Origin: JAMIFV01 sp035906055
Lineage (GTDB): Bacteria; Pseudomonadota; Alphaproteobacteria; Rickettsiales; JABCZZ01
Length of the DNA: 64,000 nucleotides
Assembly: GCA_035906055.1 (NCBI GenBank)
Contig: JAMIFV010000021.1
Coordinates: 19,263 to 83,262, forward strand
Reading direction: 5' to 3'
Positions within the stretch are counted from its first letter, which is position 1, and every line of letters begins with the position of its first letter. The notes below the pieces were generated by a model, which was not told the DNA's origin, searched no databases, and was given only the letters and a program-made list of their open reading frames with translations. A program made the translations under genes and the position numbers. This document shows positions 54,148-62,783 of the stretch, piece after piece.

Positions 54148-54615
54148 ATGCATAAACCAACACAATATCAGGCGTATTCGCTCGCAACGCGCACGGTCGC
54201 AAAAACCCGTCAGGTGGTCATGCTCTATGACGGCGCCATCCGCTTTCTGCAACAGGCGAAGTCGGCGATCGAATCCCACAATATCGAAGAGCGTTTCAAC
54301 CTCCTGCAGCGTGCGTCTGAGGTCGTTATCGGCCTGCAGAGCAGCATCGACTTCGACACTGGCGGCGAAGTGGCGCAAACCCTGCACCGCTTCTATACCG
54401 ACGCGTCCATGCGCATCCTTGCCATCAATTTCAAGGATTCGGAGGGCATCGAGCTCTGCGCGGGCATTATCACTGACCTCAAGCAGATGCGCGACATCTG
54501 GGACGGTATCGACAAAACCCTCAATAAGCCCACCGATGAAACCATCATCGAACAGGCCAATGCCAACAAGCCCGCCTCCACGGATGGTAATAAGACCGTA
54601 AGCCTCTCCGCATAA
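54148..54615 (+). CDS. fliS: Flagellin export chaperone FliS
   Basis: Binds the flagellin C-terminus before export. The 155 residues show YQAYSLATRTVAKTRQVVML YDGAI-type core (the family LI.MLYDGAI.F segment), FLQQAKSAIESHNIEERFNL, and LHRFYTDASMRILAINFKDS. It follows fliD after two bases and ends the unit. A low-complexity, C-terminal tail (ANKPASTDGNKTVSLSA) is variable in the family. Confidence 0.92.
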   Translation: MHKPTQYQAYSLATRTVAKTRQVVMLYDGAIRFLQQAKSAIESHNIEERFNLLQRASEVVIGLQSSIDFDTGGEVAQTLHRFYTDASMRILAINFKDSEGIELCAGIITDLKQMRDIWDGIDKTLNKPTDETIIEQANANKPASTDGNKTVSLSA

Positions 54616-54730
54616 AAGCGGACCCGGCATTTTTTTCCCTTCCCGTCCGCCCTCTGCCTGCCTGCCATGGCACTGGCCAGCCATTACGGCCTTCATACCC
54701 ATAAATAATCATATATTACAGACTATTATA

Positions 54731-54750
54731 TATTGGCACGCGCCTTGCTT
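54731..54750 (+). promoter_or_regulatory. Sigma-54 promoter of fliK-flgD-flgE
   Basis: TATTGGCACGCGCCTTGCTT, a perfect TTGGCACG-N4-TTGC with GG (54735-54736) and GC (54747-54748) ten bases apart, 34 bases before the fliK ATG. Confidence 0.92.
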
Positions 54751-54783
54751 ATTCTTAGGCAGAATTAATTTTTGCAAGGCGTT

Positions 54784-56406
54784 ATGGCACACTCGGCAAA
54801 CACAAACTCGGTCTCCGGCGTAGCTGCGCTCATCAATGTGCAGAAGCCTTCCTCCCCCGCCTCGCAGCAGGGTGAACGCAAGGTATTGCCCGAAGCCCCT
54901 GTGGAAGACGTAAAAGCCTCCGCCGGTAACCAGCAGCGCAGCAATTCCGGCCAGGACGATAACAAGGCTAAGGAATCTTCTTTCAGCAAGCTTATCGCTT
55001 CTGACCATAAAGAGCCTGCACGCGCCGCGCAGCACGGCAATAATGCCGCGTCTTCCTTCACCCCCGCGCCTGCGGCAGCCGAAGGAAACGACACCGCCAC
55101 GGAAGAAACCACTACGCTTACCACCGAGACCACCTTCTCTTCCATCATGCTGGTGCTGATCCAGTTGCAGAGCATCCCGCAGAAGAACGGTTCTGAACTG
55201 TCGCTGGACTGCGCATCAAAAACCGATGCTGCCAACGACAACGCTGACCAGATTACCGGTTCGCTGGAAGATCTGATCACCAAGCTCATCGCGCTGCTGG
55301 AAAAGCTCGGCGGCCAGCAGCCTGCGAGCGACACCACCGTAACGCAGGTGAGCGTCGCCGTGGTGCAGCATGTTACACAAACCGTAACTACAGACGCGCA
55401 GGACACCGCCGCGCTTCCCGCTGCCGATACGGATAACGGCACTGCCAATGAGGTGGATATGGGTGAGATCATGGCCATGCTGCAGTCCGTGCTGCAGCAA
55501 CTGGGTGCCGGTAAGCATGCCTCTGCGTCCGCTGACGCCACCGCTTCCGCTGACGATATCGCCGCCGCTGATGCAACCGCTGATGCAACCGCTGACAGCG
55601 CGGCTAACATTCCTTCCGGCCTTGCCGAAACGCTGGGCAAACTGGCTGACCTGCTGGAACAGAAGCTCCAGCCGCAGAAACCCACCCCGCAGGAGGTTGC
55701 CCTCCCCGCCAAAGCAAACGCCGGGAAAGCAACCGCACCGGATATCGCGCTGCCCGTTACCCCGAAGCCGGAACCGCTTGCGTTCACGAGCAGCCAGTCC
55801 TCCCGCGATGAGTTCCAGCAGGTGCTGGCCCGCCTTGGCAACATACTCGCCCCCAAGGATGAAAGCGCTGCGGATGCCACTTCCGGTAACACCGGCACGC
55901 CCGCTGTAGCGCATGCGCCGCAGCAGAACGTGCAGGAATCCTCCTTCGCAAGGATCGTGCAGCAGCCCCCCCCCCACACTCCCGCACAGCCCCCGCAGGA
56001 ACAGGTGCTGGTAAACATCAAGAACGCCATCGCCGACGGTTTAAGCCAGATCAAGATCCAGCTGAATCCGGAAGAGCTCGGCAAGGTGGAAGTGCGCCTG
56101 ACCACCTCCGCAGACGGCAAGACCGGCGTAAGCATCACTGCCGACAACCGCCAGACGCTTGCCATGCTGCAGAACGACGCACGCGCCCTGCAGGACGCGC
56201 TGCGCGACATCGGCCTCAAGACCGACGCAGGCGGCCTCAGTTTCAACCTGCGCGACTCGCAGCAGGACGCACGCAATTCCAGCAAACAGCAGCAGGGCGG
56301 TTACACGCAGGTTGCCGGTATCGACGACATTGAAGAACCGGGTTATTCCACGGCTGGCGCGCTTTACCGCCTCGCCGTGCAGAACGGCCTGGATATAAGG
56401 GTATAA
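54784..56406 (+). CDS. fliK: Flagellar hook-length control protein FliK
   Basis: Measures hook length and switches export specificity. 540 residues from ATG 54784 (SD AAGG). A long, low-complexity Ala/Thr/Gln-rich ruler region (residues ~1-400) is followed by the conserved C-terminal domain: LVNIKNAIADGLSQIKIQLN, PEELGKVEVRLTTSADGKTG VSI-type block, TADNRQTLAMLQNDARALQD and ALRDIGLKTDAGGLSFNLR. A run of ten C (55966-55975) lies in frame in the coding region (QQPPPHTP), a possible slippage site. flgD follows after 14 bases. Confidence 0.9.
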   Translation: MAHSANTNSVSGVAALINVQKPSSPASQQGERKVLPEAPVEDVKASAGNQQRSNSGQDDNKAKESSFSKLIASDHKEPARAAQHGNNAASSFTPAPAAAEGNDTATEETTTLTTETTFSSIMLVLIQLQSIPQKNGSELSLDCASKTDAANDNADQITGSLEDLITKLIALLEKLGGQQPASDTTVTQVSVAVVQHVTQTVTTDAQDTAALPAADTDNGTANEVDMGEIMAMLQSVLQQLGAGKHASASADATASADDIAAADATADATADSAANIPSGLAETLGKLADLLEQKLQPQKPTPQEVALPAKANAGKATAPDIALPVTPKPEPLAFTSSQSSRDEFQQVLARLGNILAPKDESAADATSGNTGTPAVAHAPQQNVQESSFARIVQQPPPHTPAQPPQEQVLVNIKNAIADGLSQIKIQLNPEELGKVEVRLTTSADGKTGVSITADNRQTLAMLQNDARALQDALRDIGLKTDAGGLSFNLRDSQQDARNSSKQQQGGYTQVAGIDDIEEPGYSTAGALYRLAVQNGLDIRV

Positions 56407-56420
56407 TAAGGAGAAACAGT

Positions 56421-57104
56421 ATGAGCATTTCAACAGTAGCATCAACGGCAGCAACCACCACTTCCTCCAACTCCACCAATTCGCTGTCGGATATCGGCTC
56501 CAACTTCAACACGTTCCTCACGCTGCTCACCACGCAGCTGAAGAACCAGAACCCCACCGACCCGGTGGACGCCAACGCATTCACCCAGCAGCTCGTGCAG
56601 TTCGCAGGCGTGCAGCAGCAGGTGAACACCAACACCTACCTTGACAAGATACTCAGCGCGATCAAGGGCAGCCAGGTAAGTTCTGCCGCTTCTTATGTGG
56701 GCACCACGGTGCAGGCGGAAGGCAATGGCGGCGCACTCAGGGACACAGGCAACGCCGAATTCGGCTACACCCTGCCGCTGGGCGCATCGCAGGCGGAAGT
56801 ATATATCACCGACACCTCCGGCACGGTCGTGTTCAGCGGGCTTGGCAGCACCAACCGCGGCCAGAACCTCGTAACGTGGGACGGCATAAACAGCTTCACC
56901 GGCGAGCGCGCCCCCACCGGGATATACGCCATCACGGTGAAAGCGACCGACGCCAACGGCAACACGGTGGACGCCACCCCGTTCATCACAGGCACGGTGG
57001 ATTCCGCCGCTATCGCGGACGGCAACGTTTTACTCAATATCGGTAACATGCAGATCGACGCCAGCAAGGTTACCTATATCGGCAATCTCAATTCATCTAC
57101 TTAA
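56421..57104 (+). CDS. flgD: Flagellar hook assembly scaffold FlgD
   Basis: Temporary cap needed for hook polymerisation. The 227 residues show the N-terminal signature FNTFLTLLTTQLKNQNPTDP, followed by VDANAFTQQLVQFAGVQQQV, then the FlgD Ig-like domain with YTLPLGASQAEVYITDTSGT, FSGLGSTNRGQNLVTWDG and GIYAITVKATDANGN. SD AAGGAGA precedes the ATG. It is placed between fliK and flgE as expected. Confidence 0.95.
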   Translation: MSISTVASTAATTTSSNSTNSLSDIGSNFNTFLTLLTTQLKNQNPTDPVDANAFTQQLVQFAGVQQQVNTNTYLDKILSAIKGSQVSSAASYVGTTVQAEGNGGALRDTGNAEFGYTLPLGASQAEVYITDTSGTVVFSGLGSTNRGQNLVTWDGINSFTGERAPTGIYAITVKATDANGNTVDATPFITGTVDSAAIADGNVLLNIGNMQIDASKVTYIGNLNSST

Positions 57105-57165
57105 CAACAACAATACGGGTCTTCAGCAACCACTGAAACAACTAAGAGCATAAAGGAGAACTACC

Positions 57166-59673
57166 ATGGGTCTTTTCGGAGCATTATTCGCAGGTGTAGC
57201 AGGTCTTGGTTCGCAGTCGAACAAGATCGGCATTGTGTCCAACAACATTTCCAACGTGAATACGGTGGGCTATAAGCAAGGCTCCGCCGCGTTCAACACG
57301 CTGGTGGTTCCTTCCGCTTCCACGGGCTCCTTCTCCCCCGGCGGCGTGCTTGGCAATAACCGCCAGCTGGTGAGCCAGCAGGGCCTTATCCAGGCGACCA
57401 CCTCGGTTACCGACGTGGCGATTTCCGGCGGCGGCCTCTTCGTGGTGAACACGAAGGCTGACGGCACCGGCGACACGCTTTACACCCGCGCCGGTTCCTT
57501 CACGCAGGATTCCAACGGCAACTTCCGCAACGCCGCAGGCTTCTACCTGCAGGGCCTGCAGGTGCAAACCCCCGCCCTTTCCGTAAACCCCGGCAACCTC
57601 ACCACGGTGAATGTGAACCAGAACGCCACGGGGTCTTCGGTAGCCACCTCGCTCATCACCATCGCGGCCAATTTCAACGCCACGCAGACGGCGCTGCTGG
57701 GCGCAGGCGAAGTGACCAATCTCAGCGCAGACAGCGCCAATTCTTCCAACAACGCCGCAGCCATCCTTGTGCCCACCACCGGCACTAACGGCAACAACCT
57801 GGCACGCGGCGATGTGTTCAACATACTTGCAGGCACCACGAACTACGCCTTCACCTATGGCGGGTTCACTACCGGCCGTAGCGTCACCACCGGCGCGGTG
57901 GGTGATCTGGGAGAAGTACTGGCAACGGATGATAACGTGGGCCCCGCTACCATGGTGGGCACCAACCAGATATCTATCACTGTCGCCGACGGATCATTAT
58001 ATACCGGAAGCACGAGTGCCTATATCAGCGGCATTGTAGGCACTATCAGTGGCACGGCCAACGCTACCAATCTCAATGGCCAGAACCTTACCATCGCAAG
58101 CGTAGTTGGTAACGTTGTTACGCTGGACCTTCCTGCGGGCGTGACAGGTGTGGCGGCAGCCACCGGCGGCGGCACAGGCATTACGCTCACCAACCGCACC
58201 TACGACTATGCGGGCAATATGCTCGACGCCACTGCCGATTCTGACGACTTCCTCGGCACGACCGGCAGCACCACTTTTGTCAACACTGCGCTCAGCTTCT
58301 CCGCCACGGTCAACGGCGCCACCTATACCTTCCGCTACAACTCAGCGCCCAACACCAATAACAGCCAGTTCAACAGCCTCAACACGCTGGTAACCACGAT
58401 CAATAACTCCACGAACGGCAACCTCGTCGCCCGTATCGTTGATCACAAACTCTATATCAGCGCTTCCGACCCTAATAATGCAGTTACCTTCACCAACGGC
58501 GATGCGGACGGCGCAGGCAGCGGCCCTGTGGGCACTTCCGGCGGCTTCCAGCCCGGCATCAACTGGATACAGGAACTGGACCTGCAGGATATCCCGGCCG
58601 CAGCCACCGGTGTGAACCGTTTTGACTCGCTGCAGAGCCTTGCGGACAAAATAAACACCGTGAACCCCACCGGCGCCATTGTTGCCTCGGTGAAGAACCC
58701 CACCGGCATCTCCACCCTCAGCATCAACGCGGTTGACCCGCAGACCACGATTTCGTTCTCTGACGATGCGGCCATCAACACGGGCGGCAGTATCATTAAA
58801 GCCCTTGGCTTTATAGGTGCAGCCAACGCTCCGCTCAGCAACTTAACGATGACGAACGTGGGTGCACAGGGCGTCACCACCGGCACGTTCGCTTCCATCT
58901 ACAGCCCCACCGACCCGGCAAAGAACATGTCTTCGGGCAATATCCAGCCGCAATTCACCAAGGACATCACGATTTACGACGCGCTGGGCATCAGCCACAC
59001 CATTTCCATGAACGTGCTGAAACTCAGCACCAACCAGTGGGCGGTGGAATTCACGGCGAGCCCCAAATCCGACGTCAACGTGTCCAGCAATGACGGCCAG
59101 ATCGCTTACGGCATCGTGAACTTCGCCGGTGACGGTTCGCTGGCCTCCATCTCCAGCGGTTCGCTGCAGCAGGCTTCCATCACCATCCCCTGGACCAACG
59201 GCTCCAACCCCAGCAGTATCGCGCTCAACCTCGGCACTTCGGGTGAAACGGACGGGCTGACGCAGTTCTCCGGTTCCTCCAACGTATCGATCGCGCGCCA
59301 GAACGGTTCGCCCACCGGCCAGCTGACCGGCGTGAGCATTGATGAAAACGGGTTCGTGACCGCCAGCTTCAGCAACGGCCAGACCCAGCAGCTCTACCAG
59401 ATTCCGCTGGCCAGCGTGAACAACCCCAACGGCCTGAGCTCGGTTTCCGGCAACGCATACAAACAGACGCTGGATTCCGGCGAAGTCTCGCTCAACCTCG
59501 CAGGTACGAACGGCACGGGCACCCTCGCCGCTTCGGCCCTCGAACAGTCGAACGTGGATCTTTCCACCCAGCTTACCGACCTTATCGTGGCGCAGCAGGC
59601 ATACGGCGCGAACACCCGTGTGCTTACCGTCACCAGCCAGCTGCTGCAGGAACTCAACCGTATCATCGGTTAA
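57166..59673 (+). CDS. flgE: Flagellar hook protein FlgE, enlarged
   Basis: Hook subunit. The 835 residues begin MGLFGALFAGVAGLGSQSNK, then VSNNISNVNTVGYKQGSAAF (the ANxxNxxTxGYK motif), and end with QLTDLIVAQQAYGANTRVLT and VTSQLLQELNRIIG. It is about twice the length of Salmonella FlgE (403), with large Thr/Gly/Asn-rich beta inserts between residues ~190 and ~560, followed by the conserved DIPAAATGVNRFDSLQSLAD and YDALGISHTISMNVLK blocks. SD AAGGAG precedes the ATG. A strong terminator follows. Confidence 0.96.
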   Translation: MGLFGALFAGVAGLGSQSNKIGIVSNNISNVNTVGYKQGSAAFNTLVVPSASTGSFSPGGVLGNNRQLVSQQGLIQATTSVTDVAISGGGLFVVNTKADGTGDTLYTRAGSFTQDSNGNFRNAAGFYLQGLQVQTPALSVNPGNLTTVNVNQNATGSSVATSLITIAANFNATQTALLGAGEVTNLSADSANSSNNAAAILVPTTGTNGNNLARGDVFNILAGTTNYAFTYGGFTTGRSVTTGAVGDLGEVLATDDNVGPATMVGTNQISITVADGSLYTGSTSAYISGIVGTISGTANATNLNGQNLTIASVVGNVVTLDLPAGVTGVAAATGGGTGITLTNRTYDYAGNMLDATADSDDFLGTTGSTTFVNTALSFSATVNGATYTFRYNSAPNTNNSQFNSLNTLVTTINNSTNGNLVARIVDHKLYISASDPNNAVTFTNGDADGAGSGPVGTSGGFQPGINWIQELDLQDIPAAATGVNRFDSLQSLADKINTVNPTGAIVASVKNPTGISTLSINAVDPQTTISFSDDAAINTGGSIIKALGFIGAANAPLSNLTMTNVGAQGVTTGTFASIYSPTDPAKNMSSGNIQPQFTKDITIYDALGISHTISMNVLKLSTNQWAVEFTASPKSDVNVSSNDGQIAYGIVNFAGDGSLASISSGSLQQASITIPWTNGSNPSSIALNLGTSGETDGLTQFSGSSNVSIARQNGSPTGQLTGVSIDENGFVTASFSNGQTQQLYQIPLASVNNPNGLSSVSGNAYKQTLDSGEVSLNLAGTNGTGTLAASALEQSNVDLSTQLTDLIVAQQAYGANTRVLTVTSQLLQELNRIIG

Positions 59674-59708
59674 GGGTTCACTGCACTACGCCTTGCTCGT
59701 AGCAACTT

Positions 59709-59742
59709 GTCCGGCGGCCTTAAAAACCGCCGGACTTTTTTT
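59709..59742 (+). terminator. Rho-independent terminator after flgE
   Basis: Stem GTCCGGCGG (59709-59717) / CCGCCGGAC (59727-59735), loop CCTTAAAAA, then T7 (59736-59742). It ends the fliK-flgD-flgE unit. Confidence 0.95.
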
Positions 59743-59995
59743 GTCTGCCTATACAATTATGGCACAAGAAAACCATATATAGTATGTACCACGAGGTTGA
59801 CAAACAGCAGGAAGTATTTTAAACCAGTTAAAAGGCTAGTTTTTGATTCTGAAGGTATTTTGAGTAAAAGCGGCTTAATTTCCTGGCAATTATCAACATG
59901 AATAACTTTTCTGTTAATTACGTTATATTATCAGTTGATTAAAAGCCTTTTAGTATTTATTAACTATATTTAACCAGCAACAGGACACCGGGATT
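59743..59995 (+). other. AT-rich leader of the 59996 gene
   Basis: About 250 AT-rich bases with no gene. TTAACTATATTTAA lies close before the start, a CtrA-like pair with six instead of seven bases between the halves, and an earlier TTAAAAGCCTTTTAG has seven but one mismatch. A promoter is likely, but I cannot assign it firmly. Confidence 0.4.
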
Positions 59996-60349
59996 ATGAG
60001 CTACGAAAATCGCTTTCTGAAGAAGTTCGCCCCAGTAAACAAGGCTGGAACAAAAGGAAAAGCCGAGTTGGACTCTCCTGTCGTCAATATGATGAATGAC
60101 CCCTCCTACCTGCGTCAGTCATCCGCCCTCATCAACGAAGCGCTGCAAAAGGGCTTCGACGTGCTGCAGCTTGCCAATGGCGACATCGTGACCACCGGCA
60201 CCAAGACCGTAGTGTACCAGTATGCGTGGGATTCCGAGAAAGGCAAACTGGTTAAAACCAAGACCGCCGACAGCAGCATGAAGAAAAAACGCGCTCCCAT
60301 GGTGGAAGAGGACGAAGAAGAAATCGAGTCCGACAGCGAAGAAGTGTAG
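59996..60349 (+). CDS. Small acidic-tailed protein of unknown function
   Basis: 117 residues, not recognised with certainty. It has a basic N-terminus (MSYENRFLKKFAPVNKAGTK), a folded-looking centre (YLRQSSALINEALQKGFDVL, then QLANGDIVTTGTKTVVYQY) and a strongly acidic tail (MVEEDEEEIESDSEE). No signal peptide or membrane segment. It sits between flgE and motA but has its own leader; a flagellar role is not shown. The charge split suggests a nucleic-acid- or protein-binding adaptor, which is only inference. Confidence 0.75.
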   Translation: MSYENRFLKKFAPVNKAGTKGKAELDSPVVNMMNDPSYLRQSSALINEALQKGFDVLQLANGDIVTTGTKTVVYQYAWDSEKGKLVKTKTADSSMKKKRAPMVEEDEEEIESDSEEV

Positions 60350-60364
60350 GCGTTATCTAATTAC

Positions 60365-60452
60365 AGGGGGGCGTCCCGCCCCCGCCAGTGCTCCGCACTA
60401 GCTCCCCCTCGCTTCGCGGGGTCGTCGCAATAGAGTTCCTCCACCCATACGG
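60365..60452 (+). repeat. Dispersed palindromic repeat, family R1, copy e
   Basis: Reads GGGGGGCGTCCCGCCCCCGC, AGTGCTCCGCACTAGCTCCC, CCTCGCTTCGCGGGGTCGTC, then GCAATAGAGTTCCTCCACCC and ATACGGCG. It is the cleanest example of the family order: GC hairpin, small hairpin, GGGGTCGTCGC, CTCC, ATACGGC. Confidence 0.85.
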
Positions 60453-60518
60453 CGGCTTTTTATTTTAGGGGAAATGCTTTCCCCTTTTGCCTTCGGCAAC
60501 GTCGTTTATTCCAGTGCT

Positions 60519-60602
60519 TTGCGATTGGCGTGGAGGAGCGGAGCGACAACCTCGCGGGGGAAATTCTGCGGAGCAGAATGGGGGGAAGCGTTCCCCCCAT
60601 TA
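60519..60602 (-). repeat. Dispersed palindromic repeat, family R1, copy f (inverted)
   Basis: The reverse complement reads GGGGGGAACGCTTCCCCCCA, TTCTGCTCCGCAGAATTTCC, CCCGCGAGGTTGTCGCTCCG and CTCCTCCACGCCAATCGC. It is inverted relative to copy e, 67 bases away, so the pair could form a large cruciform or a compound element. Confidence 0.75.
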
Positions 60603-60607
60603 ATAAT

Positions 60608-60649
60608 CGCCACACTCCCCATTGCGCATACGCAATGGGGAGTGTGGCG
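60608..60649. repeat. Perfect 19-bp hairpin
   Basis: CGCCACACTCCCCATTGCG (60608-60626) pairs perfectly with CGCAATGGGGAGTGTGGCG (60631-60649) around the loop CATA. It adjoins R1 copy f and probably belongs to the same composite palindromic region upstream of motA. Confidence 0.9.
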
Positions 60650-60755
60650 AAAATATCCTAGCTCTTAACCGAATGTTGAATTGTTCCGTGGCAGCATTGC
60701 GCTAGTTGGCTAATATCGCATAATTATCGCCATACTTTACAGGTAGTATTACGTT

Positions 60756-61622
60756 ATGATGTTCATCATCGGGTTTGTGGTCGTTATCGCCTCCGTTATC
60801 GGGGGCTATATGATGCACCACGGCAATCTGGCCGTGCTGTGGCAGCCCAGCGAATTTGTTATCATTTTCGGCGCCGCTATCGGCTCCATGCTTATCTCCA
60901 GCCCCGGCAAGGTGGTAAAAGGCGTACTCAAAAGTTTCAAATACCTCTTCAAGGGCAGCCCTTACAAAAAATCGCATTACGTAGAACTGCTCACCCTGCT
61001 CTATTCCACGTTCAAAATCATGAAGACCAAGGGCATGCTGGAAATGGAAGCGCATATCGAGAAACCGCATGAAAGCGCGCTGTTCAGCAAATACCCCACC
61101 TTCCTGAAGAACCATTACGCGGTGGACTTCCTCTGCGACAACCTGCGCGTGATGACCATGGGCGTGGAAGACCACTACCAGATCGAAGAGCTTATGGAGC
61201 GCGACCTGGAAGTGCACCACCACGAGCATGAACGCATTTCCACCGCCGTTATCAACATGGGTGACGCGATGCCTGCGCTGGGCATCGTGGCGGCGGTGCT
61301 GGGCGTAATCACCACGATGGGCAGCATCACCGAACCGCCCGCAGTGCTGGGCGGCCTTATCGGCGCGGCGCTCGTGGGCACGTTCTCCGGCGTGCTCCTC
61401 TCCTACGGCTTCATCTCTCCCATCGGCAAATGCCTGAGCCTGTATTTTGAAGACGACATCGCCTACATGAAATGCATCAAAGTGGCCATGCTCGCGCATC
61501 TGCACGGCAACGCGCCGGTAGTATCGGTGGAATTCGCACGCAACAGCATTGCGGGCAACGAACGCCCGAGCTTCGCGGAGATGGACACGGTGCTGAGCAA
61601 CCTCAGCAGCAGTTCCGAGTGA
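60756..61622 (+). CDS. motA: Flagellar motor stator protein MotA
   Basis: Inner-membrane stator subunit with MotB. The 288 residues have four membrane helices (about 2-20, 29-50, 170-195, 200-225). FVIIFGAAIGSMLISSP is typical, and the cytoplasmic loop contains KTKGMLEMEAHIEKPHESAL and the charged ERDLEVHHHEHERI. The Pro-containing ends of the last helices, INMGDAMPALGIVAAVLGVI and GLIGAALVGTFSGVLLSYGF, match MotA. The SD is weak. motB follows 12 bases later. Confidence 0.94.
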   Translation: MMFIIGFVVVIASVIGGYMMHHGNLAVLWQPSEFVIIFGAAIGSMLISSPGKVVKGVLKSFKYLFKGSPYKKSHYVELLTLLYSTFKIMKTKGMLEMEAHIEKPHESALFSKYPTFLKNHYAVDFLCDNLRVMTMGVEDHYQIEELMERDLEVHHHEHERISTAVINMGDAMPALGIVAAVLGVITTMGSITEPPAVLGGLIGAALVGTFSGVLLSYGFISPIGKCLSLYFEDDIAYMKCIKVAMLAHLHGNAPVVSVEFARNSIAGNERPSFAEMDTVLSNLSSSSE

Positions 61623-61634
61623 GGGGAATGATGC

Positions 61635-62783
61635 ATGGCGGCCGGTAAAGAAGCACCCATCATCATCAAGAAGATCAAGAAAAGTGGCCATGGCGGCCAT
61701 CACGGCGGCGCGTGGAAAGTGGCCTATGCCGACTTCGTAACCGCGATGATGGCGTTCTTCCTGCTGCTCTGGCTGCTGCAGGCAACGGCGCAGTCGCAGA
61801 AAGAAGGCATCGCGGAATACTTCACCCCCACGATCGGCGTGCGCGACGCGGCTGGCATCGGCTTCAAAGGCGGCAAGACCAGCTATGACGAAGGCCGCAA
61901 GGTAGCGGAGAAAAGCCCGCCGGGCATTATCGTAGGCCGCATGCCGCAGGGTCCCACGGCGCAGAAACAGGAGAAAATGGCCCCTGTGGAATCCACGCAG
62001 GACGCCTACCTGTTCGAGAAGGCAGAAAAGAGCATCAAGCAGGCGATGGAGGAAGACCCTAACTTCCGTGACTTTAAAGACAACGTGATCGTGGAGCAGT
62101 CGCCTGAAGGCCTCAAGATCCAGCTTATCGACGACGACAAGCTGCCCATGTTCGAGCCCAAGAGCACGCAACTGACGCAGGCAGGCGAGAAAATACTCAA
62201 GGTCATGGTGCAGGTCATCAAGGAAATGCCCAACCGTATCTCCATCACCGGGCATAGCGAAGCCACCAATTTCGTGGAAAGCGACAGCAACACGAACTGG
62301 GAAGTGACCGCCAACCGCTCCAACGCGGCGCGGCGCTTCTTCATGCTCAACAACCTGGAAGAAGACCGCGTTGCCAAGGTGGTGGGCCGCGCCGACCGTG
62401 AGCTGCTCGATCCCAAATTCCCCACCTCCGCGCGCAACCGCCGCGTGGAAGTGGTGCTGCTGCGCAACTCCTACCTCAAGACGCTGGAAAGGGACACGCC
62501 CGCGCCGCAAACGCTCATCACCGTGCCCAGGCCCACCAACACCAAAGACCTTGCGCCTGTGGCCAAGCCCATGCCCAAAGCCGCGGCCAGACCTGAAATA
62601 AAGGACGAAACACCCAAGACCACCGCGGAGAAAAGCAATATCAATGAAATCTCGACCGAGTTCAAAATGCCTGATTCGCTCAAGCGTAGCTTGAGCCGTG
62701 ACCCTGCGGCATCCGCGTTGCCGCCCGGCCATCTGGATGCTCCGGCGCAGTCCGTGCCGCCTGCCGAGCCTGAGGCACCTTAA
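61635..62783 (+). CDS. motB: Flagellar motor protein MotB
   Basis: Anchors the stator to peptidoglycan and forms the ion channel. The 382 residues have the N-terminal IIIKKIKKSGHGGHHGGAWK then VAYADFVTAMMAFFLLLWLL with the channel Asp, a plug region, and a C-terminal OmpA-like domain (ISITGHSEATNF, NWEVTANRSNAARRF, VVGRADRELLDP, SARNRRVEVVLLR). A Pro/Ala-rich tail of ~100 residues extends beyond the domain. Proton- or sodium-dependence cannot be told safely. Confidence 0.95.
   Translation: MAAGKEAPIIIKKIKKSGHGGHHGGAWKVAYADFVTAMMAFFLLLWLLQATAQSQKEGIAEYFTPTIGVRDAAGIGFKGGKTSYDEGRKVAEKSPPGIIVGRMPQGPTAQKQEKMAPVESTQDAYLFEKAEKSIKQAMEEDPNFRDFKDNVIVEQSPEGLKIQLIDDDKLPMFEPKSTQLTQAGEKILKVMVQVIKEMPNRISITGHSEATNFVESDSNTNWEVTANRSNAARRFFMLNNLEEDRVAKVVGRADRELLDPKFPTSARNRRVEVVLLRNSYLKTLERDTPAPQTLITVPRPTNTKDLAPVAKPMPKAAARPEIKDETPKTTAEKSNINEISTEFKMPDSLKRSLSRDPAASALPPGHLDAPAQSVPPAEPEAP

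Noticed and set aside
59954..59971. CtrA box before the 59996 gene
   Set aside because: TTAACTATATTTAA has six bases between the halves instead of seven, so I did not call it a site.
60690..60720. Sigma-54 element before motA (GTGGCAGCATTGCGC)
   Set aside because: The GG-to-GC spacing is seven bases, not ten.
60702..62732. 676-codon minus-strand frame over motA-motB
   Set aside because: Antisense of two conserved genes, with His/Phe/Arg-rich composition typical of shadows.
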